A stretch of 64,000 nt of DNA from Lysobacteraceae bacterium (GTDB lineage: Bacteria > Pseudomonadota > Gammaproteobacteria > Nitrococcales > AK92), in NCBI GenBank assembly GCA_012523465.1, contig JAAYIK010000028.1, positions 186,001 through 250,000 on the forward strand, in the 5' to 3' direction. The translations under genes and the position numbers were made by a program. This document shows positions 1 to 9,180 of this stretch, in pieces (position 1 is the first letter of the stretch; each line of letters begins with the position of its first letter). The notes below the pieces were generated by a model. The model was not told where the DNA came from. It saw only the letters and a list, made by a program, of their open reading frames with translations, and made no database searches.

Positions 1-1773
1 CGCATCGCCGCCGACGATCCCAGGACCGTGCTCGGCCTGCCGGAAGTGATGCTGGGACTGCTACCCGGCAGTGGCGGCACCCAGCGCCTGCCGCGCCTGA
101 TCGGTTTGCCCAACGCCCTCGACCTGATGCTAACCGGACGTCAGATCCGCGCTGACAGGGCGCGCCGGCTCGGCCTGGTGGACGAGGTAGTGGCCCCGTC
201 CATTCTGCTGGAAGCGGCGGTCAAGCGGGTCCGCAAGCTGGCCGCGACCCGGCAGCGGCAGGATGCAAACCGGGGCGGCCTGCTACGCTGGGCCCTGGAA
301 GGCAACCCTATTGGCCGCAATCTGGTGCTCGAGCAAGCCCGCAAGCAAATGCTGGCCAAGACCAAGGGCCACTATCCGGCGCCCAAGCGCATACTCGAAG
401 TGGTGCGCAAGGGGCTGGAGGATGGCTTCGAGGCCGGTCTCAAGGCGGAAGCCGAGGCCTTCGGCGAGCTGGCGATGACGCCGGAAGCACGCCAGCTGAT
501 GCACCTTTACTTCGCCACCACCGAGCTGAAGAAAGACAGCGGCGTCGCGGACCCCGACGTCCGTCCGCGCCAGCTGCGCAGGATCGGGGTACTGGGCGCC
601 GGCCTCATGGGCGCCGGCATTGCCTACGTCACCACGGCCCGCGCCGGCTTGCCAGTCCGCCTCAAGGACCGCGACGCCGCCGCCCTGGGCCGCGGCATGC
701 AGTACATCCACGAACGCATCCAGCGGCGGCTGAAGCGGCGCGACATCCCGGCCATCGAAGCCGCCCGGCAGCGCAACCGGGTCACCGCCACGCTGGACTA
801 CAGCGGCTTCCGCCAACTGGACCTGGTGATCGAGGCGGTCTTCGAGGATCTCGCGCTCAAGCATCAGATGGTCAAGGACGTGGAGGCCCACTGCGGTGAA
901 CACACCATCTTCGCCACCAACACCTCGTCTATTCCCATCAGCCGCATCGCCGAGGCGGCCGCCCGCCCCGAGAACGTCATCGGCATGCACTACTTCTCGC
1001 CAGTCGACAAGATGCCGCTGCTGGAAGTCATCGCCACCGACAGGACCAGCCCCGAGGTCATCGCCACCGCGGTCGAGATGGGCCGCCAGCAGGGCAAGAC
1101 AGTGATCGTGGTCAAGGACGGCGCCGGCTTCTACGTCAACCGCATTCTCGCGCCGTACATGAACGAGGCTGCCCACCTGCTCAAGGAGGGCGTGCCCATC
1201 GACCGCATCGACCAGGCGCTGACCCGCTTTGGCTTCCCGATTGGCCCCTTCGCCCTGCTGGACGAAGTCGGCATCGACGTCGGCTCCAAGGTCGGCCCGA
1301 TCCTGTACCAGGCCTTTGGCGAGCGCATGAGGCCAGTGGACGCGGCCGAGCGACTGCTGGCCGATGGCCGCTACGGCAAGAAGTCGAAGAAGGGTTTCTA
1401 CAAGTACGACGGCAGCCGCAGTGGCGAGCGCAAGGTCGACGAGAGCGTCTACGCCCTGCTCGGCATCACGCCGGACAAGCGGTTGCCAGCCGAAGAGATC
1501 ATCGACCGCTGTGTGTTGCTAATGATCAACGAAGCCGCCCGCTGCCTGGACGAAGGCGTCATCCGCTGCGCCCGCGACGGCGACATCGGCGCCGTCTTCG
1601 GCATCGGCTTCCCACCCTTCCGCGGCGGTCCGTTCCGCTACGCCGACAAGCGCACCTGCAAGCAGGTGGTGGCCCGCCTCCAGGAGCTGCAGGCCGCCCA
1701 CGGCGAGCGCTTCGCCCCGGCCGAGCTGCTGGTGCGCATGGCAGAGGAAGACGGCAAGTTCTACCCGGACTGA
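1..1773 (+). CDS. fadJ: 3-hydroxyacyl-CoA dehydrogenase / enoyl-CoA hydratase, fatty-oxidation complex alpha subunit (5' truncated)
   Basis: Bifunctional beta-oxidation enzyme that hydrates enoyl-CoA and then oxidises the 3-hydroxyacyl-CoA with NAD+. The frame is open from base 1, so the start and the first part of the crotonase domain lie outside the window. What remains of the hydratase is its second half ([19 protein letters not shown], about 40-100). It is followed by a Rossmann NAD site ([11 protein letters not shown], about 586-618), the dehydrogenase catalytic region ([14 protein letters not shown]) and the C-terminal helical repeats ([14 protein letters not shown]; a second copy with [15 protein letters not shown]). 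FadB and FadJ have the same architecture; fadJ is preferred only weakly. No thiolase gene follows, and the next gene is convergent. The frame ends with TGA at 1771-1773. Confidence 0.93.
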   Translation, partial: RIAADDPRTVLGLPEVMLGLLPGSGGTQRLPRLIGLPNALDLMLTGRQIRADRARRLGLVDEVVAPSILLEAAVKRVRKLAATRQRQDANRGGLLRWALEGNPIGRNLVLEQARKQMLAKTKGHYPAPKRILEVVRKGLEDGFEAGLKAEAEAFGELAMTPEARQLMHLYFATTELKKDSGVADPDVRPRQLRRIGVLGAGLMGAGIAYVTTARAGLPVRLKDRDAAALGRGMQYIHERIQRRLKRRDIPAIEAARQRNRVTATLDYSGFRQLDLVIEAVFEDLALKHQMVKDVEAHCGEHTIFATNTSSIPISRIAEAAARPENVIGMHYFSPVDKMPLLEVIATDRTSPEVIATAVEMGRQQGKTVIVVKDGAGFYVNRILAPYMNEAAHLLKEGVPIDRIDQALTRFGFPIGPFALLDEVGIDVGSKVGPILYQAFGERMRPVDAAERLLADGRYGKKSKKGFYKYDGSRSGERKVDESVYALLGITPDKRLPAEEIIDRCVLLMINEAARCLDEGVIRCARDGDIGAVFGIGFPPFRGGPFRYADKRTCKQVVARLQELQAAHGERFAPAELLVRMAEEDGKFYPD

Positions 1774-1968
1774 GCGCGGACCCGTTCGTTTGAACCTGCT
1801 GGCGGGGCTGGAGACATCCAGCGCCTGCCGGCCTTCACGAGGCGCCAGCAGGAGCTTTCCGCTCCGACGCGGATGTCGTGGCGGCATCGGCCGCAGCTGT
1901 CGACCTGGTTGCAGGGGAAGAGGCACGGCGCGTCCCTGCGCCGGGAGAAGCGCGCAAAATCGCGTTCG

Positions 1969-2274
1969 TCAGAAACCGCGGACTTTCACGCAGTGCCGTC
2001 CGCCGAGGACGTAGAAGTCGCTCTTGTACTCGACCAGGCGCAGGTCCTTGATGTCGCCCGCACGCACGGCGGTGGTCAGATCGCGGCTGCCGAAGGGGCC
2101 GAAGAACAGCACGTAGTACTCGCAAGCCTGCCCCGCCTTCATCTCTTGACGGAAGTCGGTGCCTTTCAAATCGACGACGTTGGAAACTGCCGGATGGATG
2201 GTGGTGCAGCCGGAAGCAATGACAGCAGTCAATGCCAGGCCAGCCAGGGTGAGGAGCTTGTTTTTCTTGCGCAT
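1969..2274 (-). CDS. small putative lipoprotein
   Basis: A 101-residue protein with a basic N-terminus (MRKKNKLL), a hydrophobic stretch and a lipobox ending ASGC at residue 23. A mature chain of about 78 residues would be anchored to a membrane by lipidation. The mature part contains two further cysteines (ACEYY and RHCVK) and is otherwise not recognisable; it has the feel of a TRL-like or small cell-envelope lipoprotein with a GPFGSRDL turn. It is convergent with the upstream fadJ-type gene, and no operon partner is obvious. Function unknown. Confidence 0.75.
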   Translation of the reverse strand: MRKKNKLLTLAGLALTAVIASGCTTIHPAVSNVVDLKGTDFRQEMKAGQACEYYVLFFGPFGSRDLTTAVRAGDIKDLRLVEYKSDFYVLGGRHCVKVRGF

Positions 2275-2622
2275 TTTTCATTCCGTCGTGCCGAAACAGT
2301 ATCGCTACGGCAATGTGGGCATCCGAAACCAAGCTAGGAGCGCGGAAAAGTCACCCCTTTCTTAAAGGGCGACCGAGTGGCGATGGGAATTAAGAAAAAC
2401 TTGGCCTGGGCCCGGCGGCGCCAAGGACCAGCGGCGCAGGCTAGCTGCCAGCAGGCCAAGCGTGTGGGAAAAGCCTTGGGAGCGGCGCGTGCGTTGCGAT
2501 GGCCACAGCTTGCCATCCGCGCAGAGGACGGTCGGGGTCGTCGTCGCCTTGCGCTGAAGGCGCCGCCATGTTTGCGAAGACGCGGCAGGTTGCCCGGCCG
2601 CCGTCCGGCGAGAAGCCCAGCC
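2275..2622. other. 348-bp intergenic stretch
   Basis: It lies between the lipoprotein start and the encapsulin stop. An A/T-richer patch around 2340-2400 holds a small inverted repeat (CCCTTT ... AAAGGG, about 2355-2370) that could end encapsulin transcription or lie in the lipoprotein leader. Open frames here look like shadows. I see no RNA gene or convincing promoter. Confidence 0.5.
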
Positions 2623-3453
2623 TCACCGCTGCTTGCGGTTCGACGCCGGCGTTGCTTCCTTCAGCACGCAGATCGCCTCGGCGTCGTCCAGCATCAGCAC
2701 CAGGCTTTCGCTGACGAACAGCTGATGGTGTATGCCGTCGGTACCAGAATAGCCGGTCATCAGGTCCTGGCCGATGACGATGCGGCCGGCATGGCTGTCC
2801 ACCAGCACCCCGCCTTCGATGTCGGCCTTGTAGACGCCCAGCTCGCAGAGACGCTTGAGGTGCTCCAGCTGCAGCATGTCGGTGCCTTCGTAGCGGCGGA
2901 ACAGGGTATTGTAGAGGTGCGGCGACAATGATAGGGCGTAAGGGCCGTGGAAGCCGCTGGCATCGAGCCGGTTGACCGCCGCCAACACGTCGTTGAGCGC
3001 CTGTTCCACCGCGCTCCAGTCACCGATGGTAATCTCGTGCCGGCCCCTGGCGGTCAGCAACCCTTCGAGGCCGAAGTCGGGACTGCCGTAGTAGATAAAT
3101 TCCTCTTCCCGCCGCGCCACCGCCTCGGCCGCATCCTGCGCCGGGCTCAGTTCCAGCGGCAGCCCCATCTGCAAGTGCCCCTGCACCCGTCGCACGCTCA
3201 GGCCGAAGCTCTTGCGCAGCATGGGCACGGCAATCGCACGGCTGATCACGGCCCCAGCCTCGTCGGGCCTCACCTGTCGGCAATACTCGTCGGTGCCGAT
3301 CTCGATCGAGGTCAGCCCTACACCATAAGGCCCCAGCACGTCGAGGAAGCGGCGGGCGGTAAGCCGCTCGCGGGCAGCGACCACGGCCGCCTCGTCGATT
3401 TCATCCCAGATGAAGTCCGGAAACTGCGCCTGTTGGCGGTTGAGATAATTCAT
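2623..3453 (-). CDS. encapsulin shell protein (family 1, linocin M18/CFP29-like)
   Basis: Shell protein (276 aa) with the HK97 capsid fold, which self-assembles into a proteinaceous nanocompartment. Features typical of family 1 encapsulins are the N-terminal WDEIDEAAVVAARERLTARR helix, the FLDVLGPYGVG segment, REEEFIYYGSP and the C-terminal GRIVIGQDLMTGY and LVLMLDDAEAICVL strands. The length matches the family (about 265-285). The start at 3453 overlaps the stop of the upstream encapsulated ferritin gene in an ATGA, so the two are translationally coupled. A longer in-frame extension to 3633 runs back through the ferritin gene and is rejected. The cargo is clearly the upstream ferritin, so this is an iron-storage encapsulin. 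Confidence 0.95.
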   Translation of the reverse strand: MNYLNRQQAQFPDFIWDEIDEAAVVAARERLTARRFLDVLGPYGVGLTSIEIGTDEYCRQVRPDEAGAVISRAIAVPMLRKSFGLSVRRVQGHLQMGLPLELSPAQDAAEAVARREEEFIYYGSPDFGLEGLLTARGRHEITIGDWSAVEQALNDVLAAVNRLDASGFHGPYALSLSPHLYNTLFRRYEGTDMLQLEHLKRLCELGVYKADIEGGVLVDSHAGRIVIGQDLMTGYSGTDGIHHQLFVSESLVLMLDDAEAICVLKEATPASNRKQR

Positions 3454-3845
3454 GGCCGCTTCGCCTTCAGATCTCCGACCGTGAACCGCGGCAGCTCGGG
3501 GTCGGCTGACGCCGTCCCGGCCGTCCCTACCTCGCTTTGCTCCGCGGCTTTCTCGACCTCCGTGATCGGCGTCCGGGTGAACAAATAGGTTTCCATCTCC
3601 TTGGCGAAATCGGGGCTGCGGCGCCGCAGCCATTCCAGCACCATGCAGGCGTGCTCGATTTCCTCGCGCATGTTGTGCAGCAGAATGGCCTTGAGCTCGG
3701 CATCCTGGCAGGCATCGGCGCGCTGGCGGTACCAGTCCACCGCTTCCAGTTCCTCCTGCAGCGACACCAGGGCCTGATGCAGATGGCGGGTTTCCGTGCT
3801 GAGATCAGATAAGGGTTCGTGGTAGCTATCGCTGGACGCTGCCAT
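3450..3845 (-). CDS. encapsulated ferritin-like protein (EncFtn)
   Basis: A 131-residue two-helix ferritin-like protein, the cargo of the encapsulin encoded directly downstream. Known EncFtn proteins form an annular decamer whose ferroxidase centre assembles between subunits. The ligands of characterised EncFtn (Glu32, Glu62, His65) fall at exactly those positions here, in QEELEAVDWYRQR and REEIEHAC; the W38-Y39 pair is also kept. A flexible linker (about 95-115) leads to the C-terminal targeting peptide PRFTVGDLKAKRP, matching the usual [LF]TVGxL encapsulin cargo signal. A good ribosome site (AAGGAAGG) precedes the ATG. The protein lacks the full four-helix ferritin bundle, as expected. Confidence 0.94.
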   Translation of the reverse strand: MAASSDSYHEPLSDLSTETRHLHQALVSLQEELEAVDWYRQRADACQDAELKAILLHNMREEIEHACMVLEWLRRRSPDFAKEMETYLFTRTPITEVEKAAEQSEVGTAGTASADPELPRFTVGDLKAKRP

Positions 3846-3862
3846 GGAATTGTCCTTCCTTG

Positions 3863-3874
3863 CAACCCGGGTTG
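3863..3874. promoter_or_regulatory. 12-bp perfect palindrome in the EncFtn leader
   Basis: CAACCCGGGTTG lies between the candidate EncFtn -10 and its ribosome site. It could be an operator for an iron- or redox-responsive regulator, or a short leader hairpin. It is not a Fur box. Confidence 0.35.
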
Positions 3875-3881
3875 TCCTGCA

Positions 3882-3909
3882 GATTTATGGGGGCTCAGGC
3901 GCAGTTCAA
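3882..3909 (-). promoter_or_regulatory. candidate sigma-70 promoter of the EncFtn-encapsulin operon
   Basis: On the minus strand, TTGAAC (3909-3904) and TAAATC (3887-3882) are separated by 16 bp, about 40 bp upstream of the EncFtn ATG. The -35 overlaps the -35 region of the divergent hrpB promoter. Confidence 0.45.
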
Positions 3910-3931
3910 GCCAGCGGGCGACGGTTATAAT
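3905..3931 (+). promoter_or_regulatory. candidate hrpB promoter with perfect TATAAT
   Basis: A perfect -10 hexamer TATAAT lies at 3926-3931, only 7 bp before the hrpB ATG (3939), with a weak TTCAAG at 3905-3910 (15-bp spacer). Transcription should begin at or next to the ATG, giving a leaderless message. No Shine-Dalgarno sequence precedes the start. Confidence 0.55.
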
Positions 3932-3938
3932 CGCTACC

Positions 3939-6401
3939 ATGCTGCCCATCGACGCCGTCCTCCCCGAACTCCTGCAAGCCCTGCGCGATCGCAATGCCGT
4001 CGTGCTGCAGGCCCCGCCAGGGGCCGGCAAAACCACTCGCGTTCCCCTGGCCCTGCTGGAGCAGCCATGGCTGCAGCAGCGGCGCATCGTCATGCTGGAG
4101 CCGCGCCGGCTGGCCGCGCGAGCGGCGGCCGGCTTCATGAGCCGACTGCTCGGCGAGCCGGTCGGGGGCACAGTCGGCTACCGCATGCGCCTGGACAGCA
4201 AGGTCTCGGCCGCCACCCGCATCGAGGTGGTGACCGAGGGTGTACTGACCCGCATGCTGCAGGAAGACCCGGCGCTGGAGCGCTATGGCTGCGTCATCTT
4301 CGATGAGTTTCACGAACGCTCACTGCAGGCCGACCTGGGGCTCGCGCTGTCGCTGGAGGCTCAGCAAGCGCTGCGACCCGACCTGCGCCTACTGGTGATG
4401 TCGGCCACCCTGGACGCCGCGCCGGTGGCCAAGCTGCTGGGTGGCGCGCCGCTCATCAGCAGCCCCGGACGCAGCTTTCCGGTTGCCGTCCGCTATCGCC
4501 CACCGGCCCGTCTGCCGCTCGAGCAGCACCTGGTCGAGACCGTGGTGCAGGCGTTGCGGGAGGAGCCAGGCTCCATGCTGGTGTTTCTCCCCGGCGCCGG
4601 CGAAATCCGCCGGGTCGGACGCATGCTGTCAGGGCGCTTGCCCGCCGACGTCCTGCTCGCGCCTCTCTACGGCGAGCTGCCGCAGGAGGCCCAGGATGCC
4701 GCCATCGCCCCCGCGCCACCGGGCCGGCGCAAGGTTGTGCTCGCCACTTCCATCGCCGAGACCAGCCTCACGATTGAGGGGGTGCGGATCGTGGTTGACA
4801 GCGGGCTGGCGCGCCGACCAGCCTTCGATCCGGCCAGCGGCCTGACCCGTCTGCGCACGGTGCGGGTTTCGCAGGCCGCAGCTGAGCAGCGACGGGGCCG
4901 CGCCGGTCGCCTGGAACCCGGGGTCTGCTACCGCCTCTGGAGCGAGGCCGAGCAGGCTCGTCTGGCTGCCTTCGCCACGCCGGAGATCCTCGAAGCCGAT
5001 CTTAGCGATCTGGTGCTGGAGCTGGCGCAATGGGGCGCGCTGGAGCCAGACGCGCTCAGCTGGCTGGATCCACCGCCGGGGCCGGCCTGGGAGCAGGCCA
5101 AGGCGCTGCTGCGACAACTGCAGGCGCTGACGCCGGACGGCCGCATCACCGACCACGGCCGTGCCATGAAGGCACAACCGCTGCACCCGCGCCTGGCCCA
5201 CATGCTGCTCCGCGGCCGAGAGCTGGGGTGGGGGCGGCTGGCGGCCGACCTGGCAGCCCTGCTATCGGAGCGGGACATCCTGAGCAATTCGCGGGAAACT
5301 AGCATCGAAGTGCGCCTAGCCGCGCTGCGCAGCGGTGCTGGCGCGCACCGGGGTCGGCTGCAGCAGGTCCGGCGCAGCAGCCAGGCGCTGCAGCGGCCCG
5401 ACTCGCCGCAGCGGCCTGAAAGCGCTGATGCGGCCGGCATCCTGCTGGCATACGCCTATCCCGACCGCATCGCCCGCCGCCGTCCCGGCCAGGGCGCGCG
5501 CTATCTGCTGGCCAATGGTCGCGGCGCCTATCTCGCCGCCGACGACCCGCTGCAGGCGCAAGAGTTCCTGGTCGCCGCCGAGCTCGATGGCGATCCGCGC
5601 GATGCGCGCATTTTTCTGGCCGCCGGCCTCGGCCAGGAGGCGCTGGAGGAGCACTTTGCTGCCGCCATCACTGTGCACAAGCACATCGCCTGGGACGACG
5701 CCCAAGGCGCGGTGCTGGCCCGCCAGCAGCGCCGCTACGGCGCCCTGGTCTTGAGCGACACACCGCTCGCCAGCCCCGAGCCGGAGGCCGTGGCCACCGC
5801 GCTGCTGGACGGCATCCGCCGCCGCGGCCTGCATGTCCTGCCCTGGACCGACGCGCTGCGCCAATGGCAAGCCCGGGTCCAGCTGCTGCATCGGCTGGAA
5901 CCGGACGCCTGGCCGGCGGTAAGTGACCAAGACTTGCTGTCGACTCTGGAAACCTGGCTGGCGCCCTTTCTGCAGGGCGTGACCCGCCTGAGCCAGCTGC
6001 GGCAAGTTCCGCTGCAACAGGCGCTGAGTAGCCTGCTGAGTTACCAGCAGCAACGCCAGCTGGAAAAGGAAGCGCCCAGCCACATCACCGTCCCCAGCGG
6101 CTCACGCATCGCGGTGGATTATCTGGCCGGGGAAACACCGGTGTTGGCAGTGAAGCTGCAGGAGCTGTTCGGCTGGCAAGAGACGCCGCGCATCGCCGGC
6201 GGCCGCGTTCCGCTCACCATCCAGCTGCTGTCGCCGGCCGGGCGGCCGGTGCAGGTTACCCAGGATCTGGCCGGCTTTTGGCGCCACGGCTACGCCGAGA
6301 TCCGCAAGGAACTGCGCGGGCGCTATCCCAAGCACCCCTGGCCCGAGGATCCGCTGACGGCAACTCCGACCCGGGGGGTGCAGCCTCGCCGCGCTCGGTA
6401 A
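3939..6401 (+). CDS. hrpB: ATP-dependent RNA helicase HrpB
   Basis: DEAH-family helicase of 820 residues, the normal HrpB size. The start MLPIDAVLPELLQAL aligns with the usual HrpB N-terminus, so the upstream in-frame extension to 3819 is rejected. Visible motifs are Walker A (APPGAGKT, residues 25-32), the DEFH box (122-125), motif III SAT, motif V (ATSIAETSLTI), motif VI (QRRGRAGR) and the HrpB-specific C-terminal region with RPVQVTQDLAGFW and RGRYPKHPWPEDP near the end. HrpB is a proteobacterial RNA helicase of poorly defined role. Transcription is probably monocistronic from the TATAAT immediately upstream. Confidence 0.96.
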   Translation: MLPIDAVLPELLQALRDRNAVVLQAPPGAGKTTRVPLALLEQPWLQQRRIVMLEPRRLAARAAAGFMSRLLGEPVGGTVGYRMRLDSKVSAATRIEVVTEGVLTRMLQEDPALERYGCVIFDEFHERSLQADLGLALSLEAQQALRPDLRLLVMSATLDAAPVAKLLGGAPLISSPGRSFPVAVRYRPPARLPLEQHLVETVVQALREEPGSMLVFLPGAGEIRRVGRMLSGRLPADVLLAPLYGELPQEAQDAAIAPAPPGRRKVVLATSIAETSLTIEGVRIVVDSGLARRPAFDPASGLTRLRTVRVSQAAAEQRRGRAGRLEPGVCYRLWSEAEQARLAAFATPEILEADLSDLVLELAQWGALEPDALSWLDPPPGPAWEQAKALLRQLQALTPDGRITDHGRAMKAQPLHPRLAHMLLRGRELGWGRLAADLAALLSERDILSNSRETSIEVRLAALRSGAGAHRGRLQQVRRSSQALQRPDSPQRPESADAAGILLAYAYPDRIARRRPGQGARYLLANGRGAYLAADDPLQAQEFLVAAELDGDPRDARIFLAAGLGQEALEEHFAAAITVHKHIAWDDAQGAVLARQQRRYGALVLSDTPLASPEPEAVATALLDGIRRRGLHVLPWTDALRQWQARVQLLHRLEPDAWPAVSDQDLLSTLETWLAPFLQGVTRLSQLRQVPLQQALSSLLSYQQQRQLEKEAPSHITVPSGSRIAVDYLAGETPVLAVKLQELFGWQETPRIAGGRVPLTIQLLSPAGRPVQVTQDLAGFWRHGYAEIRKELRGRYPKHPWPEDPLTATPTRGVQPRRAR

Positions 6402-6415
6402 GGAGGAAACAGGAA

Positions 6416-6445
6416 ACGAAAAGGGCGCCCGGATCAGGGCGCCCC
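6416..6445 (-). terminator. rho-independent terminator of the RRM gene
   Basis: Perfect 8-bp stem (6423-6430 with 6437-6444, GGGCGCCC on each arm) and six-base loop. On the minus strand it is followed by a T-rich run (TTTTCGTTTC). It lies 18 bp beyond the RRM gene stop, and on the plus strand just beyond hrpB. Confidence 0.8.
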
Positions 6446-6462
6446 GCAAGCGGATTCGATGC

Positions 6463-6750
6463 TTACCAGCGTTTGGCCGGACGCGCTCCGCGGCCGGGAC
6501 CGCCGTTTCTGCGGTCTTCGGCTTCGTTGATGCGCAGGTTGCGGCCGCCGAACGGCTGCCCGTCGAGGGCCTGGATGGCGGCATCGGCGTCCGCGGCCGA
6601 CATTCTGACGAACCCAAACCCACGCGGACGGCCGGTTTCCCGGTCCGTCATCAACCGCACGGACTCAACCGGGCCGAACGGAGCGAACAGCTCTCGCACC
6701 TCGTCCTCGGATGCGGAGTAAGGCAGATTGCCTACATAAATCGACTTCAT
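6463..6750 (-). CDS. RNA-binding protein with a single RRM domain
   Basis: A 95-residue bacterial RRM protein that binds single-stranded RNA. RNP2 is IYVGNL (residues 4-9) and RNP1 is RGFGFVRM (43-50), both with the canonical aromatic residues. A short Arg/Gly-rich tail (RNGGPGRGARPAKRW) follows the fold. Such proteins often respond to cold or stress; that is family knowledge, not seen here. The 390-bp stretch upstream contains a possible promoter, so it may have a long leader. A clear terminator follows it. Confidence 0.93.
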   Translation of the reverse strand: MKSIYVGNLPYSASEDEVRELFAPFGPVESVRLMTDRETGRPRGFGFVRMSAADADAAIQALDGQPFGGRNLRINEAEDRRNGGPGRGARPAKRW

Positions 6751-7140
6751 AGAAACATTTCACCCGTAGTCAAACAAACCGGCCCGTGCGAAACAGGCCG
6801 GGATTTCGAAAAGCGGTATCCGAGGTGAGAGAACTTGCCGCGGCTCCGCCAGCCGGCGCCAGGAATTTCGCCTTTCTAGGGTTGAAAAGCCTGGGCAGGC
6901 TTTGGCGACAATAAAACAATCCAGGAACGTGCGCAAACGCTTTTTCGCGTCCGCTAGGAATGGCCGCAGCCGCCACAAACGGCCAAATTCGCCGCCGGCG
7001 AAGCCGTGCTGGAAAGACGCAAGAAATAAAAGCCATTTGCGACAAAGGGATAGAATCGGCGCGCTCCGCTCCTGCGGCCGCCAAAGCCGCTGGGCGACGG
7101 GAAATGGCGTCCGCTCGACTCTTGCGTCCTCGGGGCTTCC
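6751..7140. other. 390-bp non-coding stretch, probable RRM leader
   Basis: No credible gene. On the minus strand a possible promoter (TTGCGC, 17 bp, TATTGT, roughly 6905-6935) would give the RRM gene an unusually long leader of about 150 nt. Its distal half is A/T-richer than the surroundings. A promoter-like TAGAAT at about 7051-7056 faces right towards no gene. Confidence 0.4.
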
Positions 7141-9180
7141 CTAGGTAATGGCCTTGCGCATTTGGGCGATCCAATCGCGCGCGGCAGCCTTGCGGTCGGG
7201 GTCGTTGGTCGGCGGCGCGCCGGCGCGGCGATCGATGCATTCCACCGCCTGGCCGACCGCGATCTCCTGCAGGAAGCGGGACGGCACCAGCCGCTCCAGG
7301 CCGCTGCCAGCTCCCAGATCAAGGCGGTCGGCATGGTGCAGCACCACCTCGTTCTGGGCCCGGGTCAGGGCCACATAGGCCAGCCGGCGCTCTTCGGGCA
7401 GGTTGTCGACCACCCCGTCGCGCGCCAAGGGCATCAGCTGCTCGGAGAAACCGAAAATGTGCACCGTCGGCCACTCCAGCCCCTTGGAGGCGTGGACGGT
7501 GCAAAGCGTCACCTTGGCCTCACTGGTTTCGGCCTCGTCGGTTCCCGCCGCAACCACCTCCAAGGCCAGCGCCCAGCGCTCGTCCGAGCCGCCCTCAGGC
7601 ATGGTTTCAAGCCGCTTCTGCATGGCGGTCTGCACGGCGCTCATGCGCGCCTTGGCCGGCCGCAACGCCTGCTCGATGCTCTGCGGATCGGTGGGCCGAC
7701 CCGCGGATTGTAGGACCGCCACCGCGCGCCGTTGCAGCCAGGTCCGGAACGGCCCGTACTCCTCGCACCAAGCCATGAGCTCAGCCGGCCCGCGCCGGTA
7801 CAGCTCCTCCAGCGCCGCCGCCAAAGCCCGCACGCCCTCCGCCGCCTTGGCCGACAAGCGACCAGTCTGCAGCAGCGGATCATCACCGGCGGCGATCATG
7901 TGCCCCACCCCCTTGGCTCCCAACCCTGGCACCAAATCGGCCAGCCGTGCCAAGGCCCGCACGTCGCGGCGGTTGGCGGCAAGCCTGCCGGCCGCCAGCA
8001 TCATGCGCACCTCGGCGTAGCTGAGCAGATCGGTGCCGGCCTTGATCCGATAGGGAATGCCATGGCGCAGCAGCGCTGTTTCGACGATGCGGGCAAGGCG
8101 GTTCTTACGGTAAAGCACGGCGATGTCGGCCGGACTGGCGCCGGCGGCGATAGCGGCCGCGATCCGCTCCGCCACCCCGTCCGCCATGCTCTCGGCATCG
8201 TCGTATTCCACGACCCGCACGGTGTCGGCCGGCGGGGCCTGGCGCACCGCATAGGGGTTCTTCTCCAGCCGGTTCTCGTTGTGCCGCACCAGCGCTGCCC
8301 CGCCGCTAACAATGGCCGGCGTCGAGCGGTAGTTGCGCTCCAGGCGATACACCACAGCACCGTAGCGCTCGATGAACTCTCGCATGTTCTCAGGGCGGGC
8401 GTGGCGCCACTCGTAAATGGCCTGGTCGTCGTCGCCGACCAGCAGCACGGTATTGTCCAGCGGCGTGATCAGCTGCAGCAGCCGGAACTGCGCAGCGTCG
8501 GTATCCTGGGCCTCGTCCACCGTGATGTCGCGCAGCTGCTGCCGAAGCCGCTCGCGCAGGTCGGCATGGCGCTTGAGCAAGCGCTGCGGCAGCAGGATGA
8601 GATCGGCGAAATCCAGTACCGAGGCCCGCCGCTTCTCCGCCTCGTAGCGGCGCAGGGCCTCGATGAAACCGCGCCGGGCATGGCCGCTGAAGCCGTGGCT
8701 GGCGCATAGCGTCTCGATTTGTTCCATGTCGGCCTCGTCGGTGATGTCGAGGCCGTGGGCGCAAATCGCTTCATGGAGGCGGATGGCATCGATGCGGCGG
8801 CTTTTGTCGGGCAACGGCACGGCAAGAAAAGCGTCCAACATGCGGCTGGCATCATCGGCATCCATCAGTGTGGCGTTAGCCGGCACGCCGATGAGCCGGC
8901 CGTGGCTGCGCAGCAGCCGGTTGCCGAAACTGTGGAAAGTGCCTATCCACGGCAGCTTGACGCTTTCCGGCAGCCGCTTGCGCAGCCGCTCGCGCATTTC
9001 CGCCGCGGCCTTGTTGGTGAAGGTCAGGAGAACCAGACCCTCGCTGGGCACGCCTGATTCGGTCAGCCGCCGCGCGGCCCGCTCGGTGGTGCAACGGGTC
9101 TTGCCCGAGCCGGCGCCGGCCAGCACGGCGGCAGGCCCGGTCTCGTGAGCGACGACTTTTGCCTGATCTGGATCGAGCAT
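7141..9180 (-). CDS. UvrD/Rep-type superfamily 1 DNA helicase
   Basis: A 679-residue ATP-dependent 3'-5' DNA helicase of the UvrD/PcrA/Rep group. Motifs are in order: I GAGSGKT (22-28), Ia LTFTNKAAAEM, II DEAQDTD (222-228), III around DDDQAIYEWR, IV RLERNYRS, V TVHASKGLEW and VI YVALTRAQ. The start at 9180 is chosen because a strong AGGGGGG ribosome site lies just upstream; the 25-residue longer form has none. It resembles Rep or a short UvrD in size, but I cannot tell which. No partner gene is nearby. Likely role: replication restart or repair. Confidence 0.93.
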   Translation of the reverse strand: MLDPDQAKVVAHETGPAAVLAGAGSGKTRCTTERAARRLTESGVPSEGLVLLTFTNKAAAEMRERLRKRLPESVKLPWIGTFHSFGNRLLRSHGRLIGVPANATLMDADDASRMLDAFLAVPLPDKSRRIDAIRLHEAICAHGLDITDEADMEQIETLCASHGFSGHARRGFIEALRRYEAEKRRASVLDFADLILLPQRLLKRHADLRERLRQQLRDITVDEAQDTDAAQFRLLQLITPLDNTVLLVGDDDQAIYEWRHARPENMREFIERYGAVVYRLERNYRSTPAIVSGGAALVRHNENRLEKNPYAVRQAPPADTVRVVEYDDAESMADGVAERIAAAIAAGASPADIAVLYRKNRLARIVETALLRHGIPYRIKAGTDLLSYAEVRMMLAAGRLAANRRDVRALARLADLVPGLGAKGVGHMIAAGDDPLLQTGRLSAKAAEGVRALAAALEELYRRGPAELMAWCEEYGPFRTWLQRRAVAVLQSAGRPTDPQSIEQALRPAKARMSAVQTAMQKRLETMPEGGSDERWALALEVVAAGTDEAETSEAKVTLCTVHASKGLEWPTVHIFGFSEQLMPLARDGVVDNLPEERRLAYVALTRAQNEVVLHHADRLDLGAGSGLERLVPSRFLQEIAVGQAVECIDRRAGAPPTNDPDRKAAARDWIAQMRKAIT

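Noticed and set aside
283-1176. Minus-strand frame opposite the fadJ-type gene
   Set aside because: Shadow of strong coding sequence; no motif and unlikely composition.
1796-1851. Terminator after the fadJ-type gene (CTGCTGGCG ... CGCCAGCAG)
   Set aside because: The 9-bp arms are separated by about 38 bases and no T-run follows; too weak to list as a terminator.
3819-3938. Longer HrpB start
   Set aside because: The added 40 residues overlap the EncFtn gene and both promoters and do not resemble HrpB N-termini.
7051-7056. Right-facing TAGAAT as promoter of a small RNA
   Set aside because: No matching -35 at proper spacing and no terminator downstream before the antisense helicase gene.
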